Source: Spirochaetaceae bacterium bin103 (GTDB taxonomy: Bacteria > Spirochaetota > Spirochaetia > SZUA-6 > Bin103). From it: a stretch of 64,000 nucleotides of DNA. The stretch's first letter is position 1. Every line of letters begins with the position of its first letter. Location: positions 1-64,000 of the forward strand of contig MPNH01000011.1 of the NCBI GenBank assembly GCA_002238925.1, read 5' to 3'. Shown one piece after another: positions 56,782 to 64,000 of the stretch. A program made the position numbers and the translations under genes. The notes under the pieces are model-generated. The model worked only from the letters and a program-made list of their open reading frames with translations. It made no database searches and was not told where the DNA came from.

Positions 56782-58782
56782 TTACTTGAAGTAGAGTTGC
56801 TCCGCCTCGATGTTCAGGTCTCCCCACCAGGCGGCGCTGCCGAAGTAGCCCTTGGGCACGTTTACGAGGTTGTCCTTGGCGACCACCAGAAGCGGCTGTC
56901 CGCCGACGATGCCCTGCATCAGCAGGTTGTCGAAATGGAAGCCGTAGATCTTGCGCGCGGTCTCGATGTATTCGGGTGAGCCGAGCACCGTCTGCTGGAG
57001 CTCCTCACCCCACTGGAACAACTGCTTGAACTCCTCGGGCGGTTCCAAGCCCGGCAGCACGCCGCCCTCGTAGTCGCTGAGGCTGCGGGTGCCTTCCTCC
57101 ACCTGGATCCATGCCATCAGCCAATCGCCCCACGCTGTCGCCCAGTGCAGGTCGTGGGAGCCGTGCACCCACGCCTCTCGGTCGATCATGTACTGTCGCG
57201 CCTCGGACGGAAAGCCCCAAGTGCCGACGTTGACCTCCAACAGGTTGCCGTCGCGGCGCTGGGCGTGCAGGGCATTGTCGGACAGCTTGACTTCCGTGTG
57301 CACCCCGACCGCGCGCCAGTACTCCCGGATCAGCTCGATAGACTTGCCGGTGGCGCTGTGCTCGCCCTGGATGCGGCCTTCGATGGTGATGGTGAACTGA
57401 TTGCCGTCCTCGCCGAGCCGCCAGCCGTCGCCGTCGCGCTGGTCCAGGCCGACCGCGTCGAGCAGCCGGTTGGCTTCGTCCACGTCGTAGGCGTCCATCG
57501 GATTGTTGCTCCACTCCGGCGGCGAGAACGTTGCATCGGCCACCGGGAACACCATCGGCTCGCCGAGCCCGAAGTACACGCTGTCGAGCACCTCCTCGGC
57601 GTTGATTGCCAGCGACATCGCCTGCCGGAAGCGCAGGTCGCGGAAGATGTGCCCCTTCTCCTCGTGGGTCTGGTTGAACGCGAATGCGATCGGGATCTGG
57701 TTGACCGGCACCTCGTGCAGCAGGTACCCGCCAGCGGCCTCGTTCTCCTTGTACAGGGCGTAGTTGTCGCTGGTGGCGTTGACGAAGTCGTAGTCCACCT
57801 CGCCGGCGATAATCTTGAGTTGGATGGTTTCCATGTCGGCGATGCCGGCGATGATGCGGTCCAGGTAGGGGAGCTGCTGGCCGAGTTCGTCCACCTTGTA
57901 GAAGTAGGGGTTGCGCTCGTGCACCTTGGTGGTGTCGGTAACCTCGATCAGCTTCCACGGCTGCATGGTGGGACGCGGTTCGTTGTCGTCGATCAGGTGG
58001 CGGAAGCCGTTCTGATACTCCCAGTCGTGGGCGTTGAAGGCCAGGCTCCAACTGTCGTAGCCGAGCTCCTTGGCCAGCGCGTCGGCGTCCGGGTTGTACT
58101 TGATGTGGAACTTCTCCAGGTAGTGCTTGGGCAGGTAGCTGTGCCAGTCGCCGCCGGCCGGCTCGCCCATCTTGGCCAGCATCACCGGATAGGGGACGTC
58201 GGTCTCCAGGCGCACGTTGTAATCGTCGATCTTGATGGCGCGCCGCACCTTGTTCATCCAGAACGCCTGCGTGCCGCTGCCGACCCGCGAGTCGAAGTGC
58301 CAGTCCTCGTAGGCGAACACGATGTCGTCGGCGGTGAACGGCTGGCCGTCCGACCACTGCGCACCCTCGCGCAGGGTGATGGTGAGGCTCAGGAAATCGT
58401 CCGCGAGATCGAAGCCCTTGGCCAGGTTGGGCACCACCGTGGTGTCGGCGCGGATGTAGGCCAAGTAACTGCCGCGCTCGGTCTCTTCCTGCAGCGTGTT
58501 CCACGGCTCGGTGCTGTTCACGAACACGTAGATGGTGTCGCCGTAGGTACCGACCGAATCGATCGGCTCCATTACCGGCGGCTCTACCGGCAGGCGCTCG
58601 GCGACCGGCGGCAACTCTCCGGCCGCTACCATCGCCGCGAGCATCGGCGCTTCCGAATACTCGCCGCTGGCTGCCATCGACGCCGCGGGAGCCGACGTGC
58701 TGCCGCTGTCGGTGCTACCGCCCGCGAACAGAACGGCGTTGACCGTGAGCAGAGCAATTCCCATGATGAGTGCTTTGTACAT
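56782..58782 (-). CDS. ABC transporter substrate-binding protein, family 5 (copy 3)
   Basis: Receptor of the second importer, 666 residues. Signal peptide MYKALIMGIALLTVNAVLFA, then GGSTDSGSTSAPAAS, a Ser/Gly/Ala linker with no lipobox cysteine. The mature part shares with the first importer the opening SEAPMLAAMVAAGELPPV, then GTYGDTIYVFVN, REGAQWSDGQPFTADD (family signature) and NPYFYKVDELGQQLPY, but it is clearly divergent. AGGAGG lies 4 bases before the ATG. Ligand unknown. Flanking dioxygenases may act on the imported compound or its products. Confidence 0.92.
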   Translation of the reverse strand: MYKALIMGIALLTVNAVLFAGGSTDSGSTSAPAASMAASGEYSEAPMLAAMVAAGELPPVAERLPVEPPVMEPIDSVGTYGDTIYVFVNSTEPWNTLQEETERGSYLAYIRADTTVVPNLAKGFDLADDFLSLTITLREGAQWSDGQPFTADDIVFAYEDWHFDSRVGSGTQAFWMNKVRRAIKIDDYNVRLETDVPYPVMLAKMGEPAGGDWHSYLPKHYLEKFHIKYNPDADALAKELGYDSWSLAFNAHDWEYQNGFRHLIDDNEPRPTMQPWKLIEVTDTTKVHERNPYFYKVDELGQQLPYLDRIIAGIADMETIQLKIIAGEVDYDFVNATSDNYALYKENEAAGGYLLHEVPVNQIPIAFAFNQTHEEKGHIFRDLRFRQAMSLAINAEEVLDSVYFGLGEPMVFPVADATFSPPEWSNNPMDAYDVDEANRLLDAVGLDQRDGDGWRLGEDGNQFTITIEGRIQGEHSATGKSIELIREYWRAVGVHTEVKLSDNALHAQRRDGNLLEVNVGTWGFPSEARQYMIDREAWVHGSHDLHWATAWGDWLMAWIQVEEGTRSLSDYEGGVLPGLEPPEEFKQLFQWGEELQQTVLGSPEYIETARKIYGFHFDNLLMQGIVGGQPLLVVAKDNLVNVPKGYFGSAAWWGDLNIEAEQLYFK

Positions 58783-58903
58783 CGTTCCTCCTTGATGTAG
58801 AGCAGGGCGTGTCGACGCCCGTGTGCTTCTGCCGAATGTAGCCGAAGCTGGGGCGTGGCGTCCAGCCAGGACGCGGTCAGGGCTGGGTGGTGCGCTGGGC
58901 CGC

Positions 58904-59194
58904 CTACACGCCTTCCACGACGAAGGTGTTGGCCTGTACGAACTTGCCGCGTTGTTTGCGGAGTTCGGTAAACCGCTCCGATTCGAGCAACGCCTTCGCC
59001 TGTTCCAGACTGTCGAATTCCGAGATCGCGGCGCGCGCGGGCGCCAAGTCCCCACCATACACGCTGATCGGGCCGCCCCGAACCAGATACCGCCCCCCGT
59101 GAGCCTCCACTTCCTGCAGAAGCTGACTTGCCAAACCGGCCATACCCTCGCGGTCGGTCACTTCAGAATCAATGGTTACTATGTATGCCTTCAA
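58904..59194 (-). CDS. DUF1330-domain protein
   Basis: 96 residues, a single ferredoxin-like fold that dimerises in known structures. The features are MKAYIVTIDSEVTDREG, then HGGRYLVRGGPISVY, and EFDSLEQAKALLESERF followed by a C-terminal strand. Biochemical role is not established for the family. It sits between the second-importer binding protein and a PhyH gene, all on the minus strand, and may belong to the same transcription unit. Confidence 0.88.
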   Translation of the reverse strand: MKAYIVTIDSEVTDREGMAGLASQLLQEVEAHGGRYLVRGGPISVYGGDLAPARAAISEFDSLEQAKALLESERFTELRKQRGKFVQANTFVVEGV

Positions 59195-59273
59195 TTCCTT
59201 CCTCCTACCCTCTCTCTTCGGCGTCTACCGCGCACGTCGATACCGTCAATACATGACGGCCATGTTGGTCACG

Positions 59274-60140
59274 TTACCAGGCCCGTTCCCGGCGTTGGCG
59301 GCTGTGCTGCCAGGCGTGCTCGACCTGCTGCCAGGTCGCCGCTTGGCTCGGGTCGCGCCGGCTGCGCGCCGTGAACGCCATGTCGGCGTGCCACAGGTGG
59401 GCCATCGGGGTGCCGACCGGGCTATAACGGAAGTCGATTGACCAGCGCACCATGTCGGCGCAGTTCACGGTGGAGCGGTGGAATACCAAGTTGTCGAACA
59501 GCACGAAGTCGCCAGGGCTCATGGCGACGGTGTCGATGGCCGCGCCGGCCGCCGGGTCGAAGGCGGTGGTGCGGAATGACCCGTCCGCGGTGCCGTGATC
59601 CTGAATGCCCATCTTCTGGCTGCCGGGAACGAACTGCAGAGTGCCGTTGTCCGCGTTCACTTCCACCAGCGGCATCCACAGCGTGAGCAGCGGGTGGTCG
59701 GCGGTATCCGGCATGTAGCCGCTGTCCTGGTGCCACGGCAGGGTGGTCTCCTGCTCGTCGGGCAGCTTCGGGCGCACCCAGAAATCGCCATTGAACTGGA
59801 TCTCGGGCCCGATCAGAGCTTCCACCGTGTCCAGAATCGAAGGCTCCACCCACAGGTCGAACAGCGCGCGGCTGAACACCCTGCTGTGCCAACCGACCTG
59901 CCCGAACTGCTGCTTGCCGCCGTGCTGGCGCCACACGTGATACCAGCGCCGCTCGAACGGCTGGGCGGTGGCCAGGTCGTCAATCTCGCCCGCCGCCAGC
60001 ATTCCCCGCGACTCGGTATCCACTACCTGGTCGATCACGGTAGTCATCGCTTCGATGCGGGCAGCTGGAATGCACCCACGAACATGCAGATAGCCCTGGC
60101 GGGCGAAGGTGTCTCGGTCTGCGGAGGTCAAGGCGGGCAC
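59274..60140 (-). CDS. Phytanoyl-CoA dioxygenase family protein
   Basis: 288-residue iron(II)/2-oxoglutarate oxygenase. Metal ligands H137 and D139 are in LPWHQDSGYM, the distal H221 in LVFHRSTVNC, and R232 probably holds 2-oxoglutarate. FVPGSQKMGIQDHG is the usual strand before the last ligand. The GTG at 60140 is chosen because AAGGAG lies 8 bases upstream; the longer frame is not similar to the family. Substrate unknown: phytanoyl-CoA, secondary metabolites or quaternary amines are known for relatives. Confidence 0.88.
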   Translation of the reverse strand: MPALTSADRDTFARQGYLHVRGCIPAARIEAMTTVIDQVVDTESRGMLAAGEIDDLATAQPFERRWYHVWRQHGGKQQFGQVGWHSRVFSRALFDLWVEPSILDTVEALIGPEIQFNGDFWVRPKLPDEQETTLPWHQDSGYMPDTADHPLLTLWMPLVEVNADNGTLQFVPGSQKMGIQDHGTADGSFRTTAFDPAAGAAIDTVAMSPGDFVLFDNLVFHRSTVNCADMVRWSIDFRYSPVGTPMAHLWHADMAFTARSRRDPSQAATWQQVEHAWQHSRQRRERAW

Positions 60141-60252
60141 GATGCGGTCTCCTTGTTGGATGATGCCAACGGCTACCAGCGGCCGTGCGGCCATGTCAAG
60201 CGCTCACCCCGTCCCACCGTCCCATCGGTCGCGCACGCGGTATCGGCCCCGG

Positions 60253-60981
60253 TCAGGCGGGGTAGATGTCCATCTGGGAGAGGTCGATGGGGCTGCCGAG
60301 CAGCAGGGTCACGAAGCCGCCGTCGGGCACCGGCTCCCCGTCGGCGTCCAGGCCGCCCTCCTCCAGCACCAGCAGCAGCGGATTGCTGGCCGGTTGGTCG
60401 GTACGGTACTCCATGACCAGTACCGGCACCTGCATTCCGGCGCGTTCGTCGTGGAAGTCGCCGTACAATGGGCCGTCGTGCACGGCACGGAAGTCGAGCT
60501 GCTTCTCTTCGCCGCCGTCGCGAACCGGCGGTACGTCGGGGTGGGGGGCGAACTCCAGGTCGTAGGGCATGAAGGAGTCCGGGTTGGGCGGCTCCAGGAA
60601 CAGCCATGCGAAGCCGTGGTCGAGCAGCACGCCGCGGTTACCGGGCTGAAAGCCGTCCGGTTGGAAGTAGACGCGCAACTCGATGTGCTCGCCGGTGAGC
60701 ACCGCCGTCAGGACATACGTGGTCTCGGCATCGGAGATGTCGAACAGCAGGTACTCGGCAACGACGCTGCCGCCCTGGCTGCGGAAGTGGAAGTGCCGCT
60801 TGCCGGTGACCTCGTAGTTGATGCCGCCGCCGCTGACCGTGCCGGCCATGTCGGACTCTTCCAGCGCCTGGAAGTCGCGCAGCGCCACCGAACTGCCGGT
60901 CGGCAGCCGGCGCCAGAACTCCGGCTGATCCTGGTTGTACTGCGCCGCCGACTCCTCGCGCCGGCGGCGCTTCCAGAACAT
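60253..60981 (-). CDS. Unknown protein, DUF4178-like, of the DUF350 operon
   Basis: 242 residues, cytosolic, no transmembrane segment. The central part (INYEVTGKRHFHFRSQGG and AEYLLFDISDAETTYVLTAV) looks like the beta-barrel of DUF4178 proteins, which accompany DUF350 membrane proteins elsewhere; the match is by eye only. The N-terminus is basic (MFWKRRRREES), a possible membrane contact. It follows the secreted/transmembrane gene on the same strand by 21 bases. Confidence 0.6.
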   Translation of the reverse strand: MFWKRRRREESAAQYNQDQPEFWRRLPTGSSVALRDFQALEESDMAGTVSGGGINYEVTGKRHFHFRSQGGSVVAEYLLFDISDAETTYVLTAVLTGEHIELRVYFQPDGFQPGNRGVLLDHGFAWLFLEPPNPDSFMPYDLEFAPHPDVPPVRDGGEEKQLDFRAVHDGPLYGDFHDERAGMQVPVLVMEYRTDQPASNPLLLVLEEGGLDADGEPVPDGGFVTLLLGSPIDLSQMDIYPA

Positions 60982-61002
60982 GATGCGCGCCGCCGGGCCC
61001 GG

Positions 61003-61737
61003 CTAATAATGGCGCGAACCGGCGCGCATTACGAAGAACACGGCCAGGATGATGGCGATTACCATCAGGCCGGTCCAGAAGCCGGACGGGCGGCCGCCAT
61101 AGTAGGCCCCGGGCGACGGCCCGTAGTAGTAGTGGTTTCTGGACATGAGCACGCCGAGCATGGCGGCGTCGGCCATCGCGCTGTACAGCACCCAGGTGCC
61201 GAGGGTCGGATGCAGGTAACCGTAGCCGCCGAGGCCGGCGTTGTAGGTCACGTTCACGTTGCGCCCGTCGACGCGGGTGGATTGCGGAATGTGCCCCGGG
61301 CGGCTGCTCGGCTGGCTGGCGTAGCGCGACGGGTACTGGCTGGAGTTGCGGCTGACGAACGCCCGCTCCGCCTGCTGGCGGCTCTGGAAGGTGGTGCCGT
61401 TGGCGCGCGCCCGCTGGTAGCTGGATTGGCTCACGCCGCGCGTGTTGGCGCGCGCCGTGCCGCCGCGGGTGCCGGACAGTGACTGGCGGGTGGTGGTGCC
61501 GGTGCGCTGCCGGGTCGAGCCCCAGGCGCTCACCGAGCGGCGCGACGAGAAGCCGCGCGACGACGAGAAGCCGCGGCTGCTGAACGAGCGTCCGCCGGAG
61601 AAGCCGCCGCCGCGGCGGGCGAAGGCGTCGTCGGCGACCATCAGCAAGGTTAGCGCGATCGCCCCGGCCGCGAGGATGCGGCGGCGCGCCAGGCAGCCCC
61701 GCGCCCGGCGGGCGGGCGGGCGTTGCGGAGCGTTCAC
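61003..61737 (-). CDS. Exported Ser/Arg-rich membrane protein of the DUF350 operon
   Basis: 244 residues, unknown function. The signal or anchor helix (ILAAGAIALTLLMVADDAFA, about 17-38) is followed by RRGGGFSGGRSFSSRGF and a low-complexity Ser/Arg/Gly-rich region to about 150. A terminal helix (GLMVIAIILAVFFVMRAG) near the C-terminus anchors it again. Such Arg/Ser-rich tails are cationic and may bind envelope polymers. The GTG start is within the last codons of the DUF350 gene (4-base overlap), so they are coupled. Resembles DUF4247-type partners only loosely. Confidence 0.6.
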   Translation of the reverse strand: MNAPQRPPARRARGCLARRRILAAGAIALTLLMVADDAFARRGGGFSGGRSFSSRGFSSSRGFSSRRSVSAWGSTRQRTGTTTRQSLSGTRGGTARANTRGVSQSSYQRARANGTTFQSRQQAERAFVSRNSSQYPSRYASQPSSRPGHIPQSTRVDGRNVNVTYNAGLGGYGYLHPTLGTWVLYSAMADAAMLGVLMSRNHYYYGPSPGAYYGGRPSGFWTGLMVIAIILAVFFVMRAGSRHY

Positions 61738-62651
61738 TGCACTTCTCCCGTAACGGCGGCGCCGGCGCCGGCGGCCAGGCCGGGGTTGACAGCCGTGCTG
61801 AACAGGATGGCGATGACCAGGAAGGCGGCGGCGGCGATTACCGCCGCGGCGGTGTTCTTGTGCTCGGCGACCTCCTGTGACAGGACGCCGTGCGGCAGGA
61901 ATACCTTGTCGGCGATGACCCGCCCGATCAGCAGCAGCACCAGGCCGCTGCCGGCGATGACGGCGGTGATGAGCAGTTCGCGGCCCAGGTCGCTGCCGGC
62001 GCCGGTGAGCGCGGTGCGGACGATCAGTCCCTGGGCGACCAGGAAGGAGCCGAAGCTGATGCCCACCGCCGGGTTGGCGTCGTCCTCGATGCTCTTGTGC
62101 ACGTCGTAGCGGGTTATGGCCTGGAACACCAGGCCGTCGACGACCAGAATGAGTTGCCCGGCCGCCCAGTAGATCATGACATCGCGCATCAGCAGCATCA
62201 GGCTGCCGCTGCTGCCGGACAGGACACCGGACAGCATCAGGCCGGTGGCGATGCTCATGCCGCCCACCACGTAGCCGGTGCCGACGTTCTTCTCGTCGCC
62301 GATCTCGGTGCTGACCTTGAACGTGAACAGCACGAAGCGGTCGTTGATCATCATGCTCATGCGCAACAGCACGATGGCCATCGCCCCGGTGATCACGATG
62401 CCGGACAACTCGGCGAGCAGGTCGCTGGTGGTGCCGAGCAGCGTGGTGGAGATGGCGAACGCCAGTCCGACCAGATAGCCGCCAAAGCTCACCGCCACGG
62501 CATTGTTGCGCTCCTTGGTGAGGTGGCGGTCGATGTCGTAGCGCGTGGTGAGGTTGTAGAACAGCTTGCCCAGGAACACCAGCACGATGCCGGCGGCGAA
62601 GTAGGGCAGTTTTTCGACTACGAACTCGAGCGTGGTGGTCAGGGCATCCAT
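61734..62651 (-). CDS. Duplicated DUF350 membrane protein
   Basis: 305 residues with two DUF350 repeats (about 5-140 and 150-285), each of three to four hydrophobic helices. Repeat landmarks: FAAGIVLVFLGKLFYNLTTRY and SFGGYLVGLAFAISTTLLG in the first; WAAGQLILVVDGLVFQAITRY and SFGSFLVAQGLIVRTALTG in the second. DUF350 proteins are linked with PspA-type envelope-stress genes in other genomes; their activity is unknown. AAGGAG lies 6 bases before the ATG. First gene of the operon. Confidence 0.9.
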   Translation of the reverse strand: MDALTTTLEFVVEKLPYFAAGIVLVFLGKLFYNLTTRYDIDRHLTKERNNAVAVSFGGYLVGLAFAISTTLLGTTSDLLAELSGIVITGAMAIVLLRMSMMINDRFVLFTFKVSTEIGDEKNVGTGYVVGGMSIATGLMLSGVLSGSSGSLMLLMRDVMIYWAAGQLILVVDGLVFQAITRYDVHKSIEDDANPAVGISFGSFLVAQGLIVRTALTGAGSDLGRELLITAVIAGSGLVLLLIGRVIADKVFLPHGVLSQEVAEHKNTAAAVIAAAAFLVIAILFSTAVNPGLAAGAGAAVTGEVQ

Positions 62652-62786
62652 GGGCCACTCCTTGGACGGGCGACGATTCGGCACCGCGTGCGGCCGTCGC
62701 GGTAAGTATAGCGCCCGCGATTCCCGCGCGCCAATCTCGGCGGACCGCGGCGCCAGAAGCCGCGCAATCGGTCGTGCAGCTGGTTC

Positions 62787-62815
62787 GCAGGGGTGCGCAG
62801 GGGCGCAGGGGTGCG
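62787..62815. repeat. Short GCAGGGG repeat in the divergent promoter region
   Basis: Three near-identical units GCAGGGGTGC, GCAGGGGC and GCAGGGGTGC occur back to back between the DUF350 operon and the potassium-channel gene. They are the only repetitive element in this 195-base spacer. Possibly binding sites or simple GC-rich slippage. Confidence 0.4.
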
Positions 62816-62846
62816 CCGGTGTACGGGCACCGCTCGGCGGTGCACA

Positions 62847-63731
62847 ATGGCTCCCATGACCCGATATCGGCGCGCGCGCGAGCGCACCTACGAAGTGCTG
62901 GAGAAGGCTGCCGAGGGCGACCGGCTGTCGCAAGCGGTCGACATCACCATCATCGCCGTGATTCTCGCCAACGGCGCGGCGGTGGTGCTGGAGTCGTTCG
63001 ATGGACTCTACGACCGTTACGCCGGGTGGTTCTTCGCACTGGAGCTGGTGTCGGTGGCGCTGTTCACGGCAGAGCTGGCGCTGCGCCTGTGGACCTGCGA
63101 CCTGCGCCGGCCCGGGGGGTCGTGGCCGGGCGCGGTGGTGCGCTTCTTGGTGTCGCCGATCGGCATCATCGACCTGCTCGCCATCCTGCCGTTCTACCTG
63201 CCGCTCCTGATCCCGGTCGACCTGCGAGTGGTGCGCGTGCTGCGCTTGGTGCGCTTTCTGCGCCTGCTGAAGCTGACCCGCTACACGCGCTCGGTGGCGA
63301 CCATGGCGGCAGTGGTGCGCGAGCGGCGCCACGAGTTGATGGTGGCGGTGTTCCTCACCTCCATTCTGCTGGTGGTGGCGTCCACGCTGATGTACTACCT
63401 GGAGTCGAAGGTGCAGCCGGAGGCGTTCCCGAACATCGTGGCGTCGCTGTGGTGGGCGGTGGCGACCCTTACCACCATCGGCTACGGCGACGTGTTCCCG
63501 GTTACCGGCATGGGCCGGCTGCTCAGCGGCATCATCGCCGTGCTCGGTATCGGCCTGGTGGCCCTGCCGACGGCGATCATCAGCTCCGGCTTCGTGGAGG
63601 CGCTCGCCCGCAAGCCCGAGGCCGCCGAAGCGGAGCCGCCCGCCGCCGTTGCCGCACGTTTCTGCCCGCACTGCGGCAAGCCACTCGACGCGGTCGGCGG
63701 TACCGGTAATGCGATAAAGGAGAGTGTGTGA
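62847..63731 (+). CDS. Voltage-gated potassium channel with C-terminal zinc ribbon
   Basis: 294 residues. Six membrane segments: S1 (VDITIIAVILANGAAVV) to S4, whose Arg ladder is VVRVLRLVRFLRLLKLTR, and a pore with selectivity filter TLTTIGYGD between S5 (VFLTSILLVVASTLMYYL) and S6. The cytosolic C-terminus ends with CPHCGKPL, half of a zinc ribbon. It forms tetramers in the inner membrane. The start may be 62847 or 62856. It shares a stop/start overlap (TGATG) with the next gene. Confidence 0.92.
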   Translation: MAPMTRYRRARERTYEVLEKAAEGDRLSQAVDITIIAVILANGAAVVLESFDGLYDRYAGWFFALELVSVALFTAELALRLWTCDLRRPGGSWPGAVVRFLVSPIGIIDLLAILPFYLPLLIPVDLRVVRVLRLVRFLRLLKLTRYTRSVATMAAVVRERRHELMVAVFLTSILLVVASTLMYYLESKVQPEAFPNIVASLWWAVATLTTIGYGDVFPVTGMGRLLSGIIAVLGIGLVALPTAIISSGFVEALARKPEAAEAEPPAAVAARFCPHCGKPLDAVGGTGNAIKESV

Positions 63732-64000
63732 TGAAGGTCGTCGTATTCGGGGGCTCGGGCAGGATCGGCCGGTACGTGGTTGCGGAATTGGTCGCACGCG
63801 GGCATTCGGTGGTGAATGCGGATCGCTCGCCGCCGCCGCACGTCACCTGGCTGTATGACCAGTCGGGCGCCGAGCTGTACGTACACACGGATCTGAGCCG
63901 CCTCGGCGACGTGGTGTCGGTGCTGCGCGGCGCCGACGGCCTGGTGCAGCTCGCGGCGATCCCCAATCCCACCGGCCACGTGCCCGGCGAGGTGTTCCAT
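63731..64000 (+). CDS. NAD-dependent epimerase/dehydratase-like protein, truncated by window edge
   Basis: The first 90 residues show the extended-SDR Rossmann motif VVVFGGSGRIGRYVVAEL (GGxGxxG), then acidic DRS after the second strand (NAD preference) and DGLVQLAAIPNPTGH, which matches the usual AAxPNP/AGxP segment preceding the third part of the fold. AGGAG lies 8 bases before the ATG. The remainder lies beyond base 64000. Confidence 0.88.
   Translation, partial: MKVVVFGGSGRIGRYVVAELVARGHSVVNADRSPPPHVTWLYDQSGAELYVHTDLSRLGDVVSVLRGADGLVQLAAIPNPTGHVPGEVFH

Noticed and set aside
62774-63709. Second plus-strand open frame over the potassium channel
   Set aside because: It is Arg/Gly-rich without motifs, while the channel frame has all six segments and the selectivity filter.

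Overview
This is a GC-rich, gene-dense bacterial chromosome segment from a Gram-negative-type organism. That view rests on the outer-membrane lipoprotein genes (LpoB/CsgG/COG3014 types), the many ATGA-overlapping operons and the absence of any eukaryotic or phage architecture. The lineage is inferred, not shown. The substrate-binding proteins have cysteine-free signal peptides ending in Gly-Gly-Ser or Ala-Gly-type motifs, as is common in Spirochaetota. Together with oligopeptide-type transporters and phytanoyl-CoA dioxygenase (PhyH) proteins, this would fit a spirochaete, possibly host- or sponge-associated. I hold this with low to moderate confidence. No rRNA, tRNA, CRISPR array or prophage was seen.

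Layout. 1-1354: an insertion sequence with a DDE transposase on the minus strand and paired terminal-type repeats at its right end. 1459-8545: a plus-strand run of an isopropylmalate/citramalate-synthase-like enzyme, argH, hflX, an OmpR-type response regulator and a sensor kinase; the first four genes overlap. 8554-14694: gltB-gltD (NADPH glutamate synthase) on the minus strand. 14958-16798: a two-gene cassette of unknown function, a 116-residue protein plus a protein with a degenerate ImmA/IrrE-like metallopeptidase domain. 16858-20381: a SMUG1-type uracil-DNA glycosylase diverging from a DUF1015-aminotransferase fusion, with a 17-bp tandem repeat between them. 20428-23685: a three-gene cell-envelope operon. 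23691-29933: a dipeptide/oligosaccharide-type ABC importer (two tandem binding proteins and two permeases, no ATPase). 30116-33649: mtaB, alaA and a short-chain dehydrogenase.

33650-43759: a possible gene remnant, an HtpX-like membrane protease, a sorbitol-dehydrogenase-like oxidoreductase, a small membrane protein, a glycosyltransferase, a CPA2 cation/proton antiporter with CBS domains, and gcvPB/gcvPA of the glycine cleavage operon. 43772-47120: gcvH and gcvT, then a divergent acetolactate-synthase-like ThDP enzyme. 47143-47696: a MazF/ribbon-helix-helix toxin-antitoxin pair with an inverted-repeat operator candidate. 47789-52877: amidohydrolase, DUF402 protein, MFS exporter, DUF1801 protein and an AAA-ATPase/PD-(D/E)XK protein. 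53023-60140: a second ABC importer (binding protein and two permeases, no ATPase) bracketed by two PhyH dioxygenases, one fused to HEAT repeats, plus a DUF1330 protein. 60253-64000: a DUF350-centred membrane operon, a divergent voltage-gated potassium channel with a C-terminal zinc ribbon, and the start of an NAD-dependent epimerase.

Functionally the window combines nitrogen and amino-acid metabolism (gltBD, argH, alaA, gcv, IPMS-like), scavenging importers and envelope maintenance. The least explained parts are the 14958-16798 cassette, the nested-palindrome repeat at 17625-17700, the two fusion proteins (DUF1015-aminotransferase and PhyH-HEAT) and the DUF350 operon.
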